A program made the translations under genes and the position numbers. Source: CAZWDL01 sp964632995 (GTDB lineage Bacteria > Bacteroidota > Bacteroidia > Chitinophagales > Saprospiraceae). Taken from it: a stretch of DNA of 6,224 nucleotides. Under the pieces are notes generated by a model that searched no databases, had not been told where the DNA came from, and saw only the letters and a list, made by a program, of their open reading frames with translations. Where the stretch lies: NCBI GenBank assembly GCA_964632995.1, contig CAZWDL010000213.1, forward strand, positions 1 to 6,224, read 5' to 3'. How positions within the stretch are numbered: the stretch's first letter is position 1; each line of letters opens with the position of its first letter. This document shows, piece by piece, positions 6,199 to 6,224 of the stretch.

Positions 6199-6224
6199 TG
6201 ACGAATTGCAAAATTTTGGTTGTC

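Overview
The window looks like a chromosomal piece of a fairly GC-rich member of the Bacteroidota, possibly of the Saprospiria/Lewinella type. The grounds are a Bacteroidota-type -7 element (TAATTTTG, consensus TAnnTTTG) ahead of the leftmost gene, the near absence of Shine-Dalgarno sites, an AraC-type regulator fused to a seven-helix membrane domain, and an FadL-like outer membrane protein. The lineage is an inference from style, not from a marker gene.

Left third (1-2166, minus strand): the first 722 codons of gcvP, the glycine-cleavage P-protein. The window edge cuts the gene just past its PLP-lysine motif. It is intact as far as it can be read and has its own promoter-like element. It is divergent from everything to its right.

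Middle (2167-4714, plus strand): a region that looks partly decayed. About 300 bp without a gene, containing one strong hairpin, are followed by what appears to be the C-terminal stub of an FtsX-like ABC-transporter permease (2472-2723). Next comes an intact 464-residue FadL-like outer-membrane beta-barrel gene (2853-4247), preceded by a pair of 15-bp direct repeats exactly 21 bp apart. Twelve bases after its stop, with no ATG start, begins a reading frame that resembles the middle of a DUF2092/LolA-like periplasmic protein and lacks both ends (4259-4714). An intact barrel between two truncated genes suggests a former export or envelope locus that has lost parts.

Right third (4790-6224, plus strand): an intact 388-residue membrane-tethered AraC-family regulator (4790-5956), with a terminator-like hairpin 11 bases after its stop. 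The last 220 bp contain no supportable coding frame but are unusually rich in inverted repeats. A promoter-like pair (CTTG, 19 bp, TATTTCTG) sits just upstream of four consecutive small hairpins (6126-6198). This could be a structured leader of a gene beyond the window, a small RNA, or a repetitive element, and it is the least explained part of the window.

No tRNA, rRNA, CRISPR array, complete mobile element or recognisable defence system was seen.
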